Source: Lunularia cruciata (lineage: Eukaryota > Streptophyta > Marchantiopsida > Lunulariales > Lunulariaceae). Taken from it: a DNA stretch of 64,000 nucleotides. The DNA lies in the NCBI GenBank assembly GCA_948567375.1, contig OX419759.1:36732593-36796592 (forward strand), written 5' to 3'. Shown piece by piece: positions 60,023-64,000 of this stretch (positions are counted from its first letter, which is position 1; the number at the start of each line of letters is the position of its first letter). A program made the position numbers and the translations under genes. The notes below the pieces were generated by a model. It was given only the letters and a program-made list of their open reading frames with translations. It was not told the origin of the DNA and ran no database searches.

Positions 60023-61360
60023 TTGCAAATATCAATATCTTTTGATACTCACAATCATTTTGAACAGAAGAGGGCTCATTGGATTCAGCTTTCAGTACTC
60101 TTTCCCATATTAAAGATAGATTTTTGTGATCTCATCTTTTTCTGGTTAATGGAGTCCAAAACAGAAAATCTCATGGAGTTAGCCACATTGTTGATGGAAG
60201 AAACAATTTTTGAACAAGAGAAAGATACTACACTAGAGTTTTGGAGCTTGCTCTTGATTGCAAAGAATTATTTTTTGCTATCTCAAAGCGGAATACCAAG
60301 AGAATTTTGGGTGATACCAAGATAGTACACATGGTGGGAGATTGCTCACAAGCAAGTATGGTCATTGGATTTAGTCTTTCTAAACAATCATATGAGAAGT
60401 AGGTACATAATGTCATATTAGAGTTTAAAAAAATTAGTTGATGAGCTTGAACCACATGTGCCTACTATGTCTAAATAGCTATATGATAGAAGAGGAGTGG
60501 AGTTAGAGAAATGTGTAGCTGTAGTTTTACACAGATTTGTGCACAATTCATCATTGAGAACTCTTAGTGATCTATATTGTCTTGGTGAATCTACTATAGT
60601 GAAGTACATTGAAATTATAGTTGAGATATTGATAAACAAAGACACAATTTACTCTAAATACATCAAATGGCCTACAATAGAAAAATTTATTGAGCACATG
60701 TCAAAGTTTTCACAAATATGTGGAATTCCACAAATTATTGGTTGTATAGATGGTACACACACCAAACTGAGAATCAAACCAGCTATGATGTTTTATCCTG
60801 AACACTATAGGAATAGACACTCAAATTACTCTATTCTGCTACAGGGCATTTGTGATGCGGATCTTTCATTTTGGGACTTGTGTTGTACAATGCATGGATC
60901 TGCTCATGATGCTGCACATTTATGACTGTCCAACTTATATTAGGCCATGGAATCAAGGACAACTCTCACTCAACCAACACTCATTTTGCCACAAGAAAAC
61001 CATATGATACAAGTGATTCTACCATTGATCCTTGGAGATACAACTTATCCATTGCGCCAATGGTTGTTGAAACATTAACATCAACATTTGTATCAAGGAG
61101 AACCTATGCAGAATGTGTTTGAAAACCATACATCAAAAGCACATGTACGTGTCTAGAATACATTTGGTGAATTGAAAGGTAGGAAGAGCATATTGAGGGA
61201 TTGTCCAATGCAAATGGAAGTTGTTCAAAGAGTGATACTTGCATGTGCAGTCCTACACAACTTTGTAATTCAACAAGGAGAACCATTACCTATTGATGTC
61301 AATACACTGGAAGAGCATATGAATGGAGCACATATTTTGCCACTCCCAAGATCTACATAG
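60023..61360 (+). pseudogene. PIF/Harbinger transposase (DDE_Tnp_4), inactivated
   Basis: One continuous frame (60023-61360) reads as a Harbinger transposase but carries in-frame stops at 60323, 60418, 60476, 60923, 60941, 61085 and 61154; no frameshift is needed. N-terminal part: WWEIAHKQVW and LEKCVAVVLHRF (~60335-60540), the HTH-like start typical of HARBI1. DDE core: IPQIIGCIDGTH (first Asp, ~60740), YSILLQGICDADLSFWDL (second Asp, ~60840), then NTFGELKGRKSIL (~61157). The third catalytic acid (Glu of ENTFG) is the TAG at 61154, one base from GAG. C-terminal VILACAVLHNFVIQ is typical of the family. The start is probably ATG 60151. Terminal inverted repeats were not found. Confidence 0.85.
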
Positions 61361-61478
61361 ATAAATGGAATACAACTAGAGGTGAATTAGTAAGAGCAGC
61401 TTTGTATAAGCACTTCAAAAGTACCCATGCTCATCTAGATATAGCAAATGTAGCTTTAGAGTGAAGGTATTTACTTAC

Positions 61479-61733
61479 TCAAGATGGTGATCCATGTTGG
61501 TTGTTTTTCAAGATTTCAAGCTCCATTCGTTTCAGTTCAAGCATTTGGCTCATTAAATCTATCTTGCATTGTTTGTGAATCATCATCAAGTCAAATTTAT
61601 GGTAAGGATCTTTTCTCATTTGCTTCCTTGACAACATGAGTAAATTCAAGCATACACTTTTGCATTCCATCTTCACCTTCTTTTGATACTCTTTGCTTTT
61701 TGTTACATTGTCCAACACCACCAGGTTGAGCAC
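61479..61733 (-). pseudogene. Second Harbinger ORF, C-terminal coiled-coil remnant
   Basis: 84-residue minus-strand frame ending in a Lys/Glu/Met-rich helix (CKIDLMSQMLELKRMELEIL), convergent with the transposase and 119 bases from its end. Plant PIF/Harbinger elements usually carry a second protein (SANT/MYB-like, helps the transposase enter the nucleus and bind DNA) ending in such a helix. The DNA-binding part is not recognisable here, so it is a fragment. Confidence 0.5.
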
Positions 61734-61987
61734 AAGCTTTTCTCATGAGACTTATTATGCTCTAATTACTAATTGTCTCTATAGAAGGTGTAGAGACTTG
61801 TGGTATTTCTTTCTCATCATCAAATATCAAAACATCCATATATGATTGTTAAGTTTGATTTATATGAGATGCTTCCTCACTCACATCAAAAGTTCATCAA
61901 TCAAGGCTACAAACCCTCTCTCACTAGTTACTAAAGTGTTAATACCACCATCACATGCTCATGGAATGCTTTCTTCTTTGGATGAAC

Positions 61988-62342
61988 TGTGAGCCGGCCT
62001 GTCTCTCACTCAAGATGAACCTCTGATGGCTATTATGGTAGTGCACCATGGACTAAGAAAGCAAGGAACCCCAACTCCATCATACTCTTCCAAGGCTAAC
62101 ACTCCAAGACTCAAGACATTGCTCACTAAAGAACTCAATGAGAGAGAGAAAGTTGCAGATGAAAGGATGATTAGTACCTCCTCACCCCTAGTTTATATAC
62201 TTGTGAAATAATTACGCACCAAAGTTACTAATTATTGGAGTAACTCAAGTTACTAGGCTAAAAGTCAAGTAAAGTCAAAAATTATAAAGGAATATCTATC
62301 CATATGGTCATATTTTACTAAGCATGTTATCTTATCTTGACC
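61988..62342 (-). repeat. Partial LTR of the 691-bp family
   Basis: Matches the first 355 positions (in + coordinates) of the solo LTR at 39683-40373, then stops exactly where the next full copy begins. The 336 missing positions would lie beyond the right edge if the next element is inserted here. Confidence 0.85.
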
Positions 62343-63033
62343 TGTGAGCCGGCCTGTCTCTCACTCAAGATGAACCTATGATGGCTATTATGGTAGCGTA
62401 CCATAGACTAAGAAAGCAAGGAGCCCCAACTCCATCATACTCCTCCAAGGCTAACACTCCAATACTCAAGACATTGCTCACTAGAGAACTCAATGAGAGA
62501 GAGATAGTTGCAAATGAAAGGATGATGAGTACTTCCTCACCCCTAGTTTATATACTTGTGAAATAGTTATGCACCAAAGTTACTAATTATTGGAGTAACT
62601 TAAGTTACTAGGCTAAAAGTAAAGTAAAGTCAAAAAGTATAAAGGAATATCCATCCACATGGGCATATTCCACTTAGCATATGATCTTATCTTGACCCAA
62701 CCACTAAGTCAAGGATTCCTTCACATGGGCTATCCTTGGACTATAGAAGAATCCAAAACAAAATGACTTGCGAGCCCAAGAGTTCTCAACTCTTTCCTCA
62801 AAGTCAAACACTTAGGAATATAACCAACTAAACACACTAGAATCCAAAATAGTGGTGCTCATCTTTTCCACTTCCTCTAAAGTAAGGTCCACTCTATCTT
62901 ATCTATGACTAACTTTAGCTAATCATGACTAATGTAGAACCATCCTTTATCTCTATATAAATAATATCTCTCAAATACTTATAATACTAAGCTAATATCA
63001 CAATACCACACACATGCACAAATGGATGTTACA
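62343..63033 (-). repeat. 3' LTR (691 bp) of a Ty3/gypsy element
   Basis: Full-length, same size as the solo LTR. On the minus strand the interior with a purine tract (TCCGGGGGTAAA) leads into TGTAACATCC, fixing it as the 3' LTR. Similarity to the solo LTR is high, suggesting a younger family than the 425-bp one. Confidence 0.88.
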
Positions 63034-64000
63034 TTTACCCCCGGACTAAGTTTTCACTTTGCCCTCAAAGTGAAGGTCTCTCTACCTTCTATGATACATC
63101 TTCAACTTATCATGGTTAATCCTATCAAAGTGTCTTCCTCCCAACTCCTTGAGATCATAGGTGTAATTGCCCCACACCTTTTCCACTATGAAAGGTCCAA
63201 AGTACTTAGGCAAAAACTTCTTTTGAACTCTCTTGAATCAAATAAAATCAAACAACATTATGGAATCATCTTCTTTGAAAGGCTCTAGCTTCTTCTTGCC
63301 TTGCCTCTTGTCATAGCTCTCCTTTTTTTCCTTTGGGCTTGCTCCACTCAAACCATAGCAACTGCTCTTGCCTCTTCCAACTCCATGAATTGTTCCTTCC
63401 TTGACTTCTCTGCATCATCTCCTTGTGCTTTCTTCAATCTCCTATTAATGCTTTGGAAGGTAGGAAGATCAAAGTGAATACGTAGGGTAGACTCAATACC
63501 ATATACCTATTAAAATGGAGAATATCCAATGGAAGTCTTCATGGTTGTCCTATACTCCCACAAAACCACATGATTCCTCTTGTCTCAATGATGTTTAGCC
63601 TCCTCCATTTCTGCATCTTTGGCCAACATCATGCACAAGGTTTGATTAGTTCTCTTTGCCAAGCAATTGGAATTTGGCTTATAGGATGTAGTTACTCTAT
63701 ATGTGATAGAGAAATGTCATAGCATGGCTGTAGTGATGCTTCCTATAAACTCTCATCCTCTATCAAAAACCTACTCCAAAGGGCATCCAAACCAAGTGAT
63801 AATGCGTTCATAAAGAAATCTACCAACTTCATCTTCATTCTTGTGCCTCAATGGTCTAGCCTTAACCCACTTGGTAAGGTAATTAGTAACTACCACAATG
63901 TACAGATTGTTCCTCGGAGTTCTATTGAGAGGACCTACAAAATCAATTCCCCACTTCTCAAAAGGTCTTGGAAATGGAATTGATCTAAGTGGTGGAGTGG
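63034..64000 (-). mobile_element. Ty3/gypsy interior, integrase region (runs off the right edge)
   Basis: Minus-strand frames show the integrase core start (KWGIDFVGPLNRTPRNNLYI, ~63945-63885), the following YLTKWVKARPLR, and the C-terminal part FLPKYFGPFIVEKVWGNYTY with HFDRINHDKLKMYHRR near 63090-63240. No chromodomain precedes the LTR, unlike the 425-bp family. Clade not assigned. Broken; the rest lies outside the window. Confidence 0.85.

Overview
The window is land-plant nuclear DNA, most likely from a non-flowering lineage (bryophyte or lycophyte; a liverwort is my weak first guess). The reasons are spliceosomal introns, a plant-type CLU/FRIENDLY gene, a SWEET sugar transporter, and a repeat set of chromodomain Ty3/gypsy and Copia elements, a PIF/Harbinger transposon and a LINE-like element. 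Two host genes sit in islands of moderate GC (about 10.6-25 kb and 49.3-54.7 kb). The rest is AT-rich and built mostly of old, nested, broken repeats.

Layout. 1-5029: old Ty3/gypsy chromovirus (+), its 5' LTR off the left edge, 3' LTR at 4605-5029. 5030-7440: relic of a charged coiled-coil reading frame plus a repeat shared with ~30 kb. 7441-10620: AT-rich, nothing recognised. 10621-24153: complete CLU gene (+). My 26-exon model closes at exactly 4,464 coding bases (1,487 residues), and one intron is GC-AG. 24154-29010: AT-rich intergenic. ~29.9-37.0 kb: gag-only LTR element (-) with long purine-rich terminal repeats holding an 80-bp minisatellite. 37.1-44.4 kb: second copy of the first chromovirus family (-), 5' LTR at 43978-44402, carrying a solo LTR of another family and a 126-bp insert. 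45.46-49.29 kb: LINE-like element (+). 49.3-54.7 kb: two-exon SWEET gene (-) flanked by two pairs of duplicated non-coding blocks. 54.72-59.80 kb: old Copia (-). 60.0-61.7 kb: PIF/Harbinger remnant. 61988-64000: two copies of the 691-bp LTR family, one probably inserted in the other, and the 3' part of its Ty3/gypsy element running off the right edge.

The two host genes have no evident functional link: one governs cytosolic mitochondrial distribution, the other sugar export. The most interesting signals are (1) a ~105-126 bp structured module present three times in unrelated settings, once with an 11-bp target duplication and a matching empty site in a sister element; (2) heat-shock-element-like arrays in the LTRs of the chromovirus family; (3) the gag-only LTR element; (4) the A-B-SWEET-B'-A' block order; and (5) an upstream ORF overlapping the CLU start unless a leader intron removes it. 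All readings are by eye; no database search was possible.
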